The notes beneath the pieces were generated by a model. The model was not told the DNA's origin and did not search any database. It saw only the letters and a program-made list of their open reading frames with translations. 64,000 nt of DNA from contig NZ_JAMXQS010000006.1 in NCBI RefSeq assembly GCF_024053505.1, positions 186,001-250,000 of the forward strand, read 5' to 3'. Source of the stretch: Mesorhizobium liriopis. GTDB lineage: Bacteria; Pseudomonadota; Alphaproteobacteria; Rhizobiales; Rhizobiaceae. Every line of letters starts with the position of its first letter. Position 1 is the first letter of the stretch. Both the position numbers and the translations under genes were made by a program. Shown here in pieces: positions 19,021 through 30,045 of the stretch.

Positions 19021-19640
19021 CAGACGCCCTCCCCGGTACGAACCTTGCGAATTTCGATGGCCGTTTCCGGCACGCGCGCGACCTGCTGGTTGATGTCCTG
19101 GCGGCGCACATTGGCCTTGTGGCGCAGCGTCAGCACGATGGCCCCGATCATGGCGACGAGAAGCACCATGCCCGCGAGCTGGAAGGCGAAAAGGTAATGC
19201 GTGTAGAGCACATCACCCAGCGCCGCCGTGTTGGCGCGCTCGGCAAGCGGCGGCGTCGGCTGGCCTGTCGTGGCAGCGAGTCGCGGCGAGAAGGCGTAGC
19301 CGCCCAGCACTACGATCAATTCACCCACCAGGATGATGCCGACCAGTGCACCGATAGGGGCATATTGCAGCGCGCCGCTCTTAAGTTCTGCGAAGTCCAC
19401 GTCGAGCATCATGACGACGAAAAGGAACAAAACCGCCACTGCGCCGACATAAACGACCAGCAGGATCATCGCCAGGAACTCGGCGCCGGTCAGAAGGAAC
19501 AGACCCGCCGCGTTGAAGAAGGTGAGGATCAGGAACAGAACCGAGTGCACGGGATTGCGCGCGGCAATCACCATAAAGGCCGACGCAATCGCCACGAAGG
19601 CGAAGAGGTAGAAAAAGACCGCTGGGAGCCCGTTAAGCAT
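19020..19640 (-). CDS. nuoJ: NADH-quinone oxidoreductase subunit J
   Basis: 206 residues from ATG 19640 ([20 protein letters not shown]), chosen because it has a GGGGA signal and matches NuoJ N-termini; an ATG at 19682 would add 14 polar residues. Five helices; the conserved [20 protein letters not shown] forms the pi-bulge helix involved in coupling quinone reduction to proton movement. A 133-base gap separates it from nuoI, the longest inside the nuo unit; it holds no convincing gene. Confidence 0.95.
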   Translation of the reverse strand: MLNGLPAVFFYLFAFVAIASAFMVIAARNPVHSVLFLILTFFNAAGLFLLTGAEFLAMILLVVYVGAVAVLFLFVVMMLDVDFAELKSGALQYAPIGALVGIILVGELIVVLGGYAFSPRLAATTGQPTPPLAERANTAALGDVLYTHYLFAFQLAGMVLLVAMIGAIVLTLRHKANVRRQDINQQVARVPETAIEIRKVRTGEGV

Positions 19641-19773
19641 CACTGTCCCCGAATGCGCTTCGCCGCCCTTCGTCGGCAGCATGGGTGCTGCCTGCGTCGA
19701 GCCATTGCGAATCCGCGTGTTCCATTAGACGAGGCATGCCGCCCCGTCCATCACCTGCCGCTTCACCTACCCC

Positions 19774-20265
19774 TTACCGGTAGGGCGAATCCATCGCGAT
19801 GTTGCGCGCGATTTCGCGCTCCCACCGGTCGCCGTTCGCGAGCAGCTTTTCCTTGTCGTAATAGAGCTCCTCGCGCGTTTCCGTCGAGAACTCGAAGTTC
19901 GGACCTTCCACGATGGCATCCACCGGGCAGGCTTCCTGACAGAAGCCGCAATAGATGCACTTCACCATGTCGATGTCATAGCGCACGGTGCGGCGCGTGC
20001 CATCGTTGCGGCGCGGGCCTGCCTCAATGGTGATGGCCTGTGCCGGGCAGATGGCCTCGCACAGCTTGCAGGCGATGCAGCGTTCCTCGCCGTTGGGATA
20101 ACGGCGCAACGCGTGCTCGCCACGAAAGCGAGGGCTCAAAGGCCCCTTCTCGTGCGGATAGTTGATGGTTTCTTTGGGTGCAAAGAACTGGCGCATCGAA
20201 AGAAAGAATGCGCCGACAAACTCCTTGAGGAGCAGTCCCTTTGCTGCCTGAGCTAATGCCGACAT
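19774..20265 (-). CDS. nuoI: NADH-quinone oxidoreductase subunit I (two 4Fe-4S ferredoxin)
   Basis: 163 residues. Two 4Fe-4S motifs are intact: [12 protein letters not shown] and [20 protein letters not shown], binding clusters N6a and N6b that lead electrons toward N2 in NuoB. The N-terminal amphipathic segment ([19 protein letters not shown]) anchors it to the membrane arm. Confidence 0.97.
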   Translation of the reverse strand: MSALAQAAKGLLLKEFVGAFFLSMRQFFAPKETINYPHEKGPLSPRFRGEHALRRYPNGEERCIACKLCEAICPAQAITIEAGPRRNDGTRRTVRYDIDMVKCIYCGFCQEACPVDAIVEGPNFEFSTETREELYYDKEKLLANGDRWEREIARNIAMDSPYR

Positions 20266-20271
20266 GGTCGG

Positions 20272-20463
20272 TCAATCTCCGAACAAGAGTGGGCCGACGA
20301 ACCAGCCCACCACTGGGAACAAGACGATCTGTAGGATCGCCGTAACACGTAATGCCTTGCGCGTTTCGGGCAAATCGACGCGCTTGGCGAGCATTTGAAA
20401 GAACGCGAACTCGGCGAGCGCGAGGATCAGCCCCGCGCCGGCGCCGACCATCGCCGCGTTCAT
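20272..20463 (-). CDS. 63-residue two-helix membrane protein inside the nuo operon
   Basis: ATG 20463 overlaps the last base of the nuoH stop (TGATG), and the stop lies 6 bases before nuoI. It has two hydrophobic segments, AAMVGAGAGLILALAEFAFF and ALRVTAILQIVLFPVVGWFV, joined by a charged loop (KRVDLPETRKALR), and ends VGPLLFGD. It is not one of the 14 core complex I subunits. Unassigned reading frames inside nuo/nqo clusters are known in other alphaproteobacteria such as Paracoccus and Rhodobacter. The tight coupling suggests an assembly factor or accessory subunit; this is inference. Confidence 0.8.
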   Translation of the reverse strand: MNAAMVGAGAGLILALAEFAFFQMLAKRVDLPETRKALRVTAILQIVLFPVVGWFVGPLLFGD

Positions 20464-21509
20464 CAGCCGACCATGCCGGTCAGCTTCAGGAAGAAGGCCG
20501 TCACGACCACCATCACCAGCGAGAGCGGCAGGAACACTTTCCAGCCCAGGCGCATAAGCTGGTCATAGCGGTAGCGCGGCACGAACGCCTTCACCATCGC
20601 GATCATGAAGAAGACGAGGCAGACCTTCAGCACGAACCAGATCACACCCGGCACCCAAGTGAACGGCGCGAAGTTGAAGGGCGGCAGCCATCCACCAAGG
20701 AACAGAATGGTGGTCAGTGCGCACATCAAAACGATGGCGACGTATTCGCCGAGGAAGAAGAGCAGGAACGGCGTCGAGGAATACTCGATCATGTGACCGG
20801 CGACGAGTTCCGACTCGGCCTCGACCAAGTCGAAGGGCGGGCGGTTCGTCTCTGCCAGCGCGGAGATGAAGAACACCACGAACATAGGAAAGAGCGGCAG
20901 CCAGTGCCAGTCGAGGAGCGTGTTCGGCAGGCCCAAGCGCGTGCCAATACCGTTCTCCTGCGCGAGTACGATGTCAGTGAGGTTCAGCGATCCGACGCAG
21001 AGCAGCACGGTGATGATCACGAAGCCGATCGAGACCTCATAGGACACCATCTGCGCCGCCGAGCGCAGCGCGCCGAGGAATGGGTATTTCGAGTTCGACG
21101 CCCAGCCGGCCATGATCACGCCATAGACCTCGAGCGAGGCGATGGCGAAGACGTAAAGGATGCCGACATTGATATTGGCAACTGCCCAACCGTCGCTCAC
21201 CGGTATAACTGCCCAAGCAGAGAGCGCCAGAACGGCTGCGACCAGCGGTGCCAAGAGAAAAATTCCTTTGTTGGCACCCGCCGGAATGACAGGCTCTTTG
21301 ACCACGAACTTCAGAAGATCGGCGAAGGACTGCAGCAGACCCCATGGGCCGACGACATTCGGGCCTCGGCGCAGCTGCACTGCCGCCCAGACCTTGCGAT
21401 CGGCGTAAAGGAGGTAGGCGATCAGAACGAGCAGGACGACGAGCAGCAGCACGGACTGGAGAAGAACCAGAACGGCCGGCACGACGTAGGTGGTAAGAAA
21501 GGCTTCCAT
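20463..21509 (-). CDS. nuoH: NADH-quinone oxidoreductase subunit H
   Basis: 348 residues, eight membrane helices. The quinone-site loops are conserved: [20 protein letters not shown] near the N-terminus and [20 protein letters not shown] in the middle, followed by [20 protein letters not shown]. It forms the quinone tunnel at the junction with the peripheral arm. It starts 4 bases after nuoG. Confidence 0.97.
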   Translation of the reverse strand: MEAFLTTYVVPAVLVLLQSVLLLVVLLVLIAYLLYADRKVWAAVQLRRGPNVVGPWGLLQSFADLLKFVVKEPVIPAGANKGIFLLAPLVAAVLALSAWAVIPVSDGWAVANINVGILYVFAIASLEVYGVIMAGWASNSKYPFLGALRSAAQMVSYEVSIGFVIITVLLCVGSLNLTDIVLAQENGIGTRLGLPNTLLDWHWLPLFPMFVVFFISALAETNRPPFDLVEAESELVAGHMIEYSSTPFLLFFLGEYVAIVLMCALTTILFLGGWLPPFNFAPFTWVPGVIWFVLKVCLVFFMIAMVKAFVPRYRYDQLMRLGWKVFLPLSLVMVVVTAFFLKLTGMVG

Positions 21510-21513
21510 GAAA

Positions 21514-23595
21514 TTACTCCGCGGCCTGCTGCTGGAAGCCGCCGCGTGCGAGCGCGGAGCATTCGGCCATCACGGCCGATGCGCGCGCGATCGGATTGGT
21601 CAGGTAGAAATCTTCGAAGGCGGGACGGAACACTGTCTTGCCGAGATCGCCACCTTTGGTGCCGAGCCAAGACAAAGACGCATGCGTGCCGGGCTCGATC
21701 TCGCCAAAGCGGGCGAAATGCGGGAACTCGGCAAACAGCTTGGCGCGAAGCTGCTGGAGCGAATCGAAAGGCAAACGCTTTCCGAGCACATCCGACAGCG
21801 CGCGAATGATCGCCCATTCGTCCTTGGCGTCGCCCGGCGCGAAGCCGGCGCGATTGGTCTGCTGCACCCGGCCTTCGGTGTTCACATAGATGCCAGCCTT
21901 CTCCGTGTACGCAGAGCCCGGCAGGATGACATCCGCGCGGTGCGCACCACGATCGCCGTGGGTCCCGACATACACCACGAAGCCCTTCGCAGGCGTCAGG
22001 TCGATCTCGTCTGCGCCGAGCAGGAAGAGCACGTCCGAGTTCGCGACGATGCCGTCGGCATTCAGACCGCTCTCGCCGGGCACAAATCCGACATCGAGAC
22101 CGCCCACGCGCGAGGCGGCGTTCTGCAGTACGGCAAAGCCGTTCCACTCATCGCCCAGTGCGCCGACATCATTCGCGAGCTTGGCAGCAGCGGAGAGAAC
22201 CGCTGCACCGCTTTCGCCGCGCAAGGCCGCCTGACCGACGATGACCATCGGGCGCTTGGCGTTCTTCAGCACATCCACGAAGCTGCCGCGCCCGGCAACG
22301 AGCTCGTTGAGCGAATCCGTGCCTGCACCGAGGCTCGTATATTCATAACGGAGGTCGCCGGCGTTACCGATCACGCCAACCTGCAACGCACCCGTACGCC
22401 AGCGCTTACGAATGCGCGCGTTGAGCACGGAAGCTTCCCAGCGCGGATTGGCACCGACGATAAGCAGCGCATCCGCCTGCTCGATGCCTTCGATGGTCGG
22501 ATTGAAGACGTAGGACGAGCGGCCGTGGCTCGGGTCGAGCGCGGCACCGTCCTGACGGCAATCCACGTTCTGCGAACCGAGCGAGGCGAGCAGGCTTTTC
22601 AGCGCATACATTTCCTCGACGGTCGCGAGATCGCCCGCAACCGCACCGATCTTCTCAGCGCTCGTCGCGGAGACAGCACGGCGGATCGCCTCGAAGGCCT
22701 CACCCCAGGATGCAGGACGCAAACGACCATCGACACGCACGTAAGGCCGGTCGAGGCGCTGCGTCTTCAGGCCGTCCCAAACGAAGCGCGTCTTGTCGGA
22801 GATCCACTCCTCGTTCACCTGCTCGTTCACGCGCGGCAGAATGCGCATGACCTCGCGGCCACGGCTATCCACGCGGATAGCGGAGCCCACGGCGTCCATG
22901 ACATCGACCGACTCGGTCTTGCGCAATTCCCACGGACGCGCCTGGAACGCGTATGGCCGCGAGGTCAGTGCGCCGACCGGGCAGAGGTCGATGACATTGC
23001 CTTGAAGCTCGGACGTCATCGCGTTTTCGAGATAGGTGGTGATCTCGGCATCCTCACCGCGACCGATCAGGCCCAACTCGGAAATGCCTGCCACTTCAGT
23101 CGTGAAGCGAACACAACGCGTGCAGTGGATGCAGCGGTTCATGATCGTCTTCACGAGCGGGCCGATATATTTGTCCTCGACGGCGCGCTTGTTCTCGCCA
23201 TAGCGCGAGGCGTCCACACCGAAGGCCATGGCCTGGTCTTGGAGATCACACTCGCCGCCCTGGTCGCAGATCGGGCAATCGAGCGGGTGATTGATGAGCA
23301 GGAACTCCATCACCCCTTCGCGCGCCTTTTTGACCATCGGCGTGTTGGTGAAGATTTCCGGCGCCTCGCCGTTCGGGCCGGGACGCAAGTCCTTCACACC
23401 CATGGCGCAGGACGCCTGCGGCTTGGGCGGTCCGCCTTTCACCTCAACAAGGCACATGCGGCAGTTGCCGGCAATCGACAGACGCTCATGGAAGCAGAAA
23501 CGAGGCACTTCGGCGCCTGCGTCTTCTGCCGCCTGTAGCAGCGTATAGTGGTCCGGCACTTCGAGTTCGCGACCGTCGACCTTGATCTTAGCCAT
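21514..23595 (-). CDS. nuoG: NADH-quinone oxidoreductase subunit G
   Basis: 693 residues. The N-terminal 2Fe-2S ferredoxin domain has cysteines in [20 protein letters not shown]; then come the N5 cluster ligands ([20 protein letters not shown]) and the N4 motif [12 protein letters not shown]-terminal molybdopterin-oxidoreductase-like domain without the cofactor follows. It conducts electrons from NuoF toward NuoI. Its ATG lies inside the end of the 26-codon micro-ORF (8-base overlap), so its initiation may depend on translation of that ORF. Confidence 0.97.
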   Translation of the reverse strand: MAKIKVDGRELEVPDHYTLLQAAEDAGAEVPRFCFHERLSIAGNCRMCLVEVKGGPPKPQASCAMGVKDLRPGPNGEAPEIFTNTPMVKKAREGVMEFLLINHPLDCPICDQGGECDLQDQAMAFGVDASRYGENKRAVEDKYIGPLVKTIMNRCIHCTRCVRFTTEVAGISELGLIGRGEDAEITTYLENAMTSELQGNVIDLCPVGALTSRPYAFQARPWELRKTESVDVMDAVGSAIRVDSRGREVMRILPRVNEQVNEEWISDKTRFVWDGLKTQRLDRPYVRVDGRLRPASWGEAFEAIRRAVSATSAEKIGAVAGDLATVEEMYALKSLLASLGSQNVDCRQDGAALDPSHGRSSYVFNPTIEGIEQADALLIVGANPRWEASVLNARIRKRWRTGALQVGVIGNAGDLRYEYTSLGAGTDSLNELVAGRGSFVDVLKNAKRPMVIVGQAALRGESGAAVLSAAAKLANDVGALGDEWNGFAVLQNAASRVGGLDVGFVPGESGLNADGIVANSDVLFLLGADEIDLTPAKGFVVYVGTHGDRGAHRADVILPGSAYTEKAGIYVNTEGRVQQTNRAGFAPGDAKDEWAIIRALSDVLGKRLPFDSLQQLRAKLFAEFPHFARFGEIEPGTHASLSWLGTKGGDLGKTVFRPAFEDFYLTNPIARASAVMAECSALARGGFQQQAAE

Positions 23596-23664
23596 TCATC
23601 ATCTTCCCGGCGGCCTCGGCCGCTTTCAGATCGGTCGCAGGCGTGAACCCGACGACCAACTTGC

Positions 23665-23668
<4 letters not shown>
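23588..23668 (-). CDS. 26-residue micro-ORF coupling nuoF and nuoG
   Basis: ATG 23668 to TAA 23588. It begins [19 protein letters not shown] and ends GKMMNG, with no membrane segment. The start overlaps the nuoF stop in an ATGA arrangement; the last 8 bases overlap the nuoG start. It therefore fills the whole nuoF-nuoG gap with no untranslated base. It may be a small complex I accessory peptide, or simply a translational relay that carries ribosomes to nuoG. No family recognised. The neat fit on both sides is the evidence that it is real. Confidence 0.65.
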
Positions 23669-24968
<1,300 letters not shown>

Positions 24969-24972
<4 letters not shown>

Positions 24973-26033
24973 TCTTCTCCCTCGGTCTCGGGTGCGCCGG
25001 CCTCTGGACCGGTGTTGCCCACGGTCTTGCCCTCGGGCGACGGCGCCGATTCAGGGCGCTTGTTCTCGTCCAGCGGCTTCTTTTCGTTCGCGGAAACCGT
25101 AGCACCCTTGTGCAGTTCCGGCGACTTCACGTCGGCATCGCCCGGCTGCGCCGTCGGGCGCTCGCGATCCTTGTCGCCGCCTTCAACCCGCGGGTCGGCC
25201 TTATCGGCGGCCTTCTTGTCGTAGGCCGGCGCGACGTCCTTCGATCCGGTTTCCTGTCCGGGCGCGACCTTCTCAGGGGAAGGCGATTTCACGGCAGCGT
25301 TCGTTTCGATGGCAGACGTGTCCGGCTTCGCGGCCTGCGACGGCGGCGTATCGGCTTCGGTCGGCGCAACTGCGGCAGCGGCTGCCTTGGCCTTGCGGTC
25401 GTTGTTCGCGTCGACCACCGCCTGCTCATCGAGCAGCGCGGTCTGCTTGTCCTTGGCGATCGAGCCCCAACGACCATTTTGCGGCCCCACCGGCACCTGC
25501 GCGCCCTGCCCCGCTTCGAACACGTCGATGATTTCAGCCAGACGTTCCGGGGTCAGGTCCTCATAGGTGTCCTTGAAGATCATGACCATCGGCGCATTCA
25601 CGCATGCGCCCAGGCACTCGACCTCTTCCCAGGACAGCGTGCCATCGTCGTTGAGATGGAACTGGTCGTGGTGGATCTTGCTCTTGCAGACTTCGATCAG
25701 ATCGCCCGCGCCGCGCAGCATGCAGGGGGTGGTGCCGCAGACCTGCACATGGGCCTTTGTGCCAACGGGCTTGAGTTGGAACTGCGTGTAGAAGGTCGCG
25801 ACTTCGAGGGCGCGGATATAGGGCATGCCCAGCATATCCGCGATGGTCTCGATCGCCGCCTTCGTCACCCAGCCTTCCTGCTCCTGCGCACGCATCAGAA
25901 GCGGGATGACGGCCGACTGCTGACGGCCGTCGGGATAGTGGGTGATAAAATCCTGCGCCCAGGCCGCGTTGTCATTGCTGAACGCGAACCCGGTCGGCTG
26001 GACTTCGGCGGCGGCTAGTCTGCGGACACTCAT
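24969..26033 (-). CDS. nuoE: NADH-quinone oxidoreductase subunit E with long C-terminal tail
   Basis: 354 residues. The first about 175 form a normal thioredoxin-like NuoE with the N1a 2Fe-2S ligands Cys99, Cys104 ([13 protein letters not shown]), Cys140 and Cys144 ([11 protein letters not shown]). The remaining 150 or more residues are a low-complexity Ala/Pro/Lys/Glu-rich extension (for example [20 protein letters not shown]) of the kind predicted to be disordered, roughly doubling the size of the E. coli-type protein. Extended NuoE C-termini occur in alphaproteobacteria; no domain is visible in this one. An FkbM methyltransferase gene separates it from nuoD. Confidence 0.95.
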
Positions 26034-26057
26034 TCTCTTGCTTTCCCGGATGCCGTT

Positions 26058-27029
26058 TCAGGCGGTCGTCGGTTGGTTGCCGAGCAAACGCTCGAACCGG
26101 TCGATCCAGAATTGGCTACGCGTGGCGATCAGGTCATACCCGAAGCGCCGCGACTTCTTGATGGGCGTCACTTGCGCGACATCCGTGATTTCCCGCGCCC
26201 CGCCCTCGCCCAGCCAGAAAACCCGGAGCTTGAGCGTGTCGAGCACGTGGCGTGTGTTTCCGTGGTTCGAGTCCGAACCGTGCTCCTCGTAAACGAAGAC
26301 AGTGTCGCCCGCCAAGAGGCGTTCGGCGCCGGAGAATGCGGCAACTTCGACGCCTTCGACATCGAGCTTGACGATGAACTTGGTCAGCCAGGCGAATTCC
26401 GGCATCGCTGCGACATCGTCGAGCGTGATCGTCTCGCAATCCAAAATCGGTTTCGCGCCAGCCGATGGCTGCACGGTCGAGCGCGCCTCATGCTTGACGC
26501 CGAAAATGCGGACATGCTCGCCACTCTTGGCACCGACCGCCCGATTGAGCGCCGTGAAGCGCCCACCATTCAGCCGGCGATTGTCTTCCAGATGCTCGAA
26601 CGTATCCGATGCAGCCTCAACGGCCACCACAGGTTTGCGACCGCCTTCAGGCCCGGACACGATAATCGACCAGAACCCGTGGTTCGCGCCGCCATCGATG
26701 AAGCCATACGGCACGTCACGCGACAGGACGATCAGCCGACGGATCGCGGTCTCGTAGGGGTAGTTCGGCTTGGTGAGTACAGACCAGTAAGCGTCGCAGA
26801 AATCCGTGCGCATGCGGCTGTCATTGCCCAGCACATAGATCATCCGCTTGCTGCTCGGCAGCGCCTTGCGGACGCCGCGCGCGACATAGGAAAAACCCAG
26901 ATCGTTCATCGGCTGCAGCACGGCCATGGCCGAGCGCAACAGGCCGATCGCCGTCCGCTCGCGCGTGTTCGCGCCCGACACGGAACCCGTGCCGGCGTCG
27001 ATCACGATATCGCGGGCGGATGACTGCAT
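26058..27029 (-). CDS. FkbM family methyltransferase inside the nuo operon
   Basis: 323 residues from ATG 27029 ([19 protein letters not shown]), whose A is the last base of the nuoD stop (TGATG); the stop lies 24 bases before nuoE. It has the SAM-binding fold of the FkbM group: GFIDGGANHGFWSIIVSGPE (about 109-128), VVAVEAASDTFEHLEDN, and IVKLDVEGVEVAAFSGAERL. FkbM-type enzymes usually O-methylate sugars or natural products, but some relatives act on proteins. Its fixed, coupled place between nuoD and nuoE suggests co-expression with complex I, or a chance insertion that did not break the operon. Target unknown. Confidence 0.85.
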   Translation of the reverse strand: MQSSARDIVIDAGTGSVSGANTRERTAIGLLRSAMAVLQPMNDLGFSYVARGVRKALPSSKRMIYVLGNDSRMRTDFCDAYWSVLTKPNYPYETAIRRLIVLSRDVPYGFIDGGANHGFWSIIVSGPEGGRKPVVAVEAASDTFEHLEDNRRLNGGRFTALNRAVGAKSGEHVRIFGVKHEARSTVQPSAGAKPILDCETITLDDVAAMPEFAWLTKFIVKLDVEGVEVAAFSGAERLLAGDTVFVYEEHGSDSNHGNTRHVLDTLKLRVFWLGEGGAREITDVAQVTPIKKSRRFGYDLIATRSQFWIDRFERLLGNQPTTA

Positions 27030-28219
27030 CAGCGATCGACCTCGCCGAACACGATGTCGAGCGAGCCGAGCACAGCACTCACGTCGGCCAGGAGGTGACC
27101 GCGGCACATGAAGTCCATGGCTTGAAGGTGCGCGAAGCCGGGCGAACGGATCTTGCAGCGATACGGCTTGTTGGTGCCGTCCGACACGAGATACACGCCG
27201 AACTCGCCCTTGGGCGCTTCCACCGCAGCATAAACCTCACCGGCCGGCACGCGGTAGCCTTCGGTATAGAGCTTGAAGTGATGGATCAGCGCTTCCATCG
27301 AACGCTTCATCGCACCACGCTTGGGCGGAACGACCTTGCCGTCGAGGTTCGAGACGGGTCCGACTTTTTCCTTGCCCAGCAGCCGCTCGAGGCACTGGCG
27401 CATGATGTGGGCCGATTGGCGCATCTCTTCCATGCGGATGAGGTAACGGTCGAAACAGTCGCCGTTCTTGCCCACCGGAACGTCGAATTCCATGTCGGCA
27501 TAGCACTCATAGGGCTGGCTCTTGCGCAGGTCCCAAGGCGAGCCCGAACCGCGCACCATCACGCCCGAGAAGCCACGCGCCCAGGCGTCTTCCAGCTCCA
27601 CGATGCCGATATCGACATTGCGCTGCTTGAAGATGCGGTTGCCGGTCAGAAGATTGTCGAGGTCGTCGAGGGTCTTCAGGAACGGATCGATCCAGCGCGC
27701 GATGTCTTCGAGAAGCTTCTCCGGCAAGTCCTGATGGACGCCACCCGGGCGGAAGTATGCCGCGTGCATGCGTGAGCCCGAGGCGCGCTCATAGAACACC
27801 GCGAGCTTTTCACGCTCCACGAAGCCCCAAAGCGGCGGCGTCAGCGCACCGACATCCATGGCCTGCGTCGTCACATTCAGGATGTGCGACATGATGCGGC
27901 TGATCTCGGAATAAAGCACGCGGATCAGCTGTCCGCGAATCGGCACATCGACCCCGAGCAGACGCTCCACCGCCAAAGCGAACGCGTGCTCCTGGTTCAT
28001 CGGCGCGCAATAGTCGAGCCGATCGAAGTAAGGCACTGCCTGCAGGTAGGTCTTGGCTTCGATCAGCTTCTCGGTGCCGCGATGCAGCAAACCGATATGC
28101 GGATCGACGCGATCGACCACCTCGCCATCCAGCTCCAGCACGAGGCGCAACACGCCGTGCGCGGCCGGATGCTGCGGGCCGAAATTGATATTGAAGTTGC
28201 GAACGTTGGTTTCAGCCAT
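27029..28219 (-). CDS. nuoD: NADH-quinone oxidoreductase subunit D
   Basis: 396 residues. The 49-kDa-type subunit has the N-terminal [20 protein letters not shown] with the quinone-site histidine, and the C-terminal [20 protein letters not shown]...[13 protein letters not shown]. It lines the quinone pocket with NuoB. It is separate from nuoC, as usual in alphaproteobacteria. Confidence 0.97.
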   Translation of the reverse strand: MAETNVRNFNINFGPQHPAAHGVLRLVLELDGEVVDRVDPHIGLLHRGTEKLIEAKTYLQAVPYFDRLDYCAPMNQEHAFALAVERLLGVDVPIRGQLIRVLYSEISRIMSHILNVTTQAMDVGALTPPLWGFVEREKLAVFYERASGSRMHAAYFRPGGVHQDLPEKLLEDIARWIDPFLKTLDDLDNLLTGNRIFKQRNVDIGIVELEDAWARGFSGVMVRGSGSPWDLRKSQPYECYADMEFDVPVGKNGDCFDRYLIRMEEMRQSAHIMRQCLERLLGKEKVGPVSNLDGKVVPPKRGAMKRSMEALIHHFKLYTEGYRVPAGEVYAAVEAPKGEFGVYLVSDGTNKPYRCKIRSPGFAHLQAMDFMCRGHLLADVSAVLGSLDIVFGEVDR

Positions 28220-28234
28220 CGTAGTGTTGCCCGA

Positions 28235-28843
28235 TCAATGCTTCGCCTTCTCGTCGCCCGGCAGCACGTAGTCCGTGCCCTCCCATGGCGAGAGAAAGTC
28301 GAAGTTGCGGAATTCCTGACGCAGGTCCACGGGCTCGTAGACCACGCGCTTGGCTTCGTCGTCGTAACGAACTTCCACGAAGCCCGTCAGCGGGAAGTCC
28401 TTGCGCAGCGGATGCCCCTCGAAGCCGTAGTCGGTGAGGATGCGGCGAAGGTCCGGGTGCCCCGAATAAAGAATGCCGTAAAGATCGTACGCTTCGCGCT
28501 CGAACCAGTCCGCGCCGGGATAGATGCCGGTCACGCTCGGGATCGGCGTATCCTCGTCGGTCGAGACCTTCACGCGAACACGGACGTTCTTGGACGGCGA
28601 CAGCAGGTGATAAACCGACTCGAAACGGCGTGCACGGCCCGGATAGTCCACGCCGCACACATCGAGGATCGAGATGAAGCGATACTGCGGGTCGTCACGC
28701 AGGGTCTGCATGGTTTCAAGAAGCGCATCCGCCTCGACCACGAGCGTAGCCTCGTCAAACGCAGCGATGACCTTCGCGCCCCGCGGCTCGAACGTGGCGC
28801 GCAGCTGCTCGGCCAGAGCGTCGACCTTTTCCCTGGCGCTCAT
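28235..28843 (-). CDS. nuoC: NADH-quinone oxidoreductase subunit C
   Basis: 202 residues from ATG 28843 ([18 protein letters not shown]), which overlaps the nuoB stop by 4 bp. The 30-kDa subunit signature is present: [11 protein letters not shown]-like [20 protein letters not shown], then [20 protein letters not shown] and [16 protein letters not shown]. It is a structural subunit of the peripheral arm next to NuoD. Confidence 0.97.
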   Translation of the reverse strand: MSAREKVDALAEQLRATFEPRGAKVIAAFDEATLVVEADALLETMQTLRDDPQYRFISILDVCGVDYPGRARRFESVYHLLSPSKNVRVRVKVSTDEDTPIPSVTGIYPGADWFEREAYDLYGILYSGHPDLRRILTDYGFEGHPLRKDFPLTGFVEVRYDDEAKRVVYEPVDLRQEFRNFDFLSPWEGTDYVLPGDEKAKH

Positions 28844-29421
28844 CGTTCGATCGTTCCCGTGCGACGAATCTTCTTCTGGAGAAGAAGCAGGCCGTAGAGC
28901 AGAGCCTCGGCGGTGGGCGGGCAACCCGGCACATAAATATCGACCGGCACCACGCGATCGCAGCCGCGAACCACCGAATACGAATAGTGGTAGTAGCCGC
29001 CGCCGTTGGCGCAGGATCCCATCGATATGACGTAACGCGGCTCGGGCATCTGGTCATAGACCTTGCGCAAGGCGGGCGCCATCTTGTTCGTCAGCGTACC
29101 GGCCACGATCATCACGTCCGACTGGCGCGGTGACGCACGAGGCGCGATGCCGAAGCGCTCGCTGTCATAGCGCGGCATGGACGTATGGATCATTTCCACG
29201 GCACAGCAGGCCAGACCGAAGGTCATGAACATCAGCGAGCCCGAGCGAGCCCAGTTGATCAGCGCCTCAGAGGATGTGACCAGATAGCCCTTCGCGTTCA
29301 GTTCTTCGTTGATCTCGCGGAACACCGGATCATCGGCACCGATCGGATTGCCAGTGTTCGGGTCGATCAGGCCCTTGGGGCGGGGCGCGATGAGCGTCGC
29401 GGACGCATCATTCAATCCCAT
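28840..29421 (-). CDS. nuoB: NADH-quinone oxidoreductase subunit B
   Basis: 193 residues from ATG 29421 ([17 protein letters not shown]). It binds the terminal N2 4Fe-4S cluster through the tandem cysteines in [15 protein letters not shown] and the later cysteines in [20 protein letters not shown] and [19 protein letters not shown]. It passes electrons to quinone. The start lies within the end of nuoA (10-base overlap). Confidence 0.97.
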   Translation of the reverse strand: MGLNDASATLIAPRPKGLIDPNTGNPIGADDPVFREINEELNAKGYLVTSSEALINWARSGSLMFMTFGLACCAVEMIHTSMPRYDSERFGIAPRASPRQSDVMIVAGTLTNKMAPALRKVYDQMPEPRYVISMGSCANGGGYYHYSYSVVRGCDRVVPVDIYVPGCPPTAEALLYGLLLLQKKIRRTGTIER

Positions 29422-29777
29422 TCGAGCGCTCCCTTCTTCCATTCGTAGATAAAGCCGATCGTCAGAACGCCAAGGAAGGCCATCATCGACCAGAACCCAA
29501 CCCAGCCGATGGCGCCGAACGACACGGCCCACGGGAAGAGGAAGGCGACTTCGAGATCGAAGATAATGAAGAGGATCGACACGAGGTAGAACCGGACGTC
29601 GAACTTCATGCGGGCGTCGTCGAATGCATTAAAGCCGCATTCGTAAGCCGACAGTTTCTCTGGATCCGGATTGCGATAAGCGACGATGAACGGGGTCACG
29701 ATAAGTGCGACGCCGATCAGCAGCGCAACGCCCATGAAGATCACCACGGGCATGTAAGAATAGAGTAGCGCGTCCAT
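29412..29777 (-). CDS. nuoA: NADH-quinone oxidoreductase subunit A
   Basis: 121 residues from ATG 29777 ([19 protein letters not shown]), the usual length. Three helices; the conserved loop [22 protein letters not shown] lies at the quinone-channel mouth. It is the first gene of the nuo unit; a candidate promoter is at 29839-29866. Confidence 0.97.
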   Translation of the reverse strand: MDALLYSYMPVVIFMGVALLIGVALIVTPFIVAYRNPDPEKLSAYECGFNAFDDARMKFDVRFYLVSILFIIFDLEVAFLFPWAVSFGAIGWVGFWSMMAFLGVLTIGFIYEWKKGALEWD

Positions 29778-29838
29778 CGCCCCACTTTGTCCAAAAGCCA
29801 GCTCGCCCATCGGCAAGCCTAAAACGATTGAGGGTTGC

Positions 29839-29866
29839 AAGATAGCTTGGCATTCCAAGCCTGCAA
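29839..29866 (-). promoter_or_regulatory. Candidate promoter of the nuo operon
   Basis: On the minus strand: TTGCAG (29861-29866), 16 bases, TATCTT (29839-29844), about 60 bases before nuoA. It is the best-matching pair in the 268-base interval between nuoA and the divergent glycosylase gene. Confidence 0.4.
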
Positions 29867-30045
29867 CACCCGCTGCAATTGAGGCTTGCGTTAGCGCAGC
29901 CCCTCAAGCGAAGCAAGAAACTAAAAGTCGCGGATTTGCGGCAAAACGCGCGCCCTCCCGCCATTCCCATATAGGCGTGCGCGGCCTTTGTCGCCACGCA
30001 AAGCGGCACCTACCGCCATCACGTTTTGCATGGCAGAGTTGACGA

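Noticed and set aside
21490-23538. Long open frame on the plus strand opposite nuoG (similar ones lie opposite nuoN, nuoL and nuoF)
   Set aside because: The codon bias of high-GC genes creates long open antisense frames. The translations are Arg/His/Glu-rich without any recognisable domain, and the minus-strand genes are certain.
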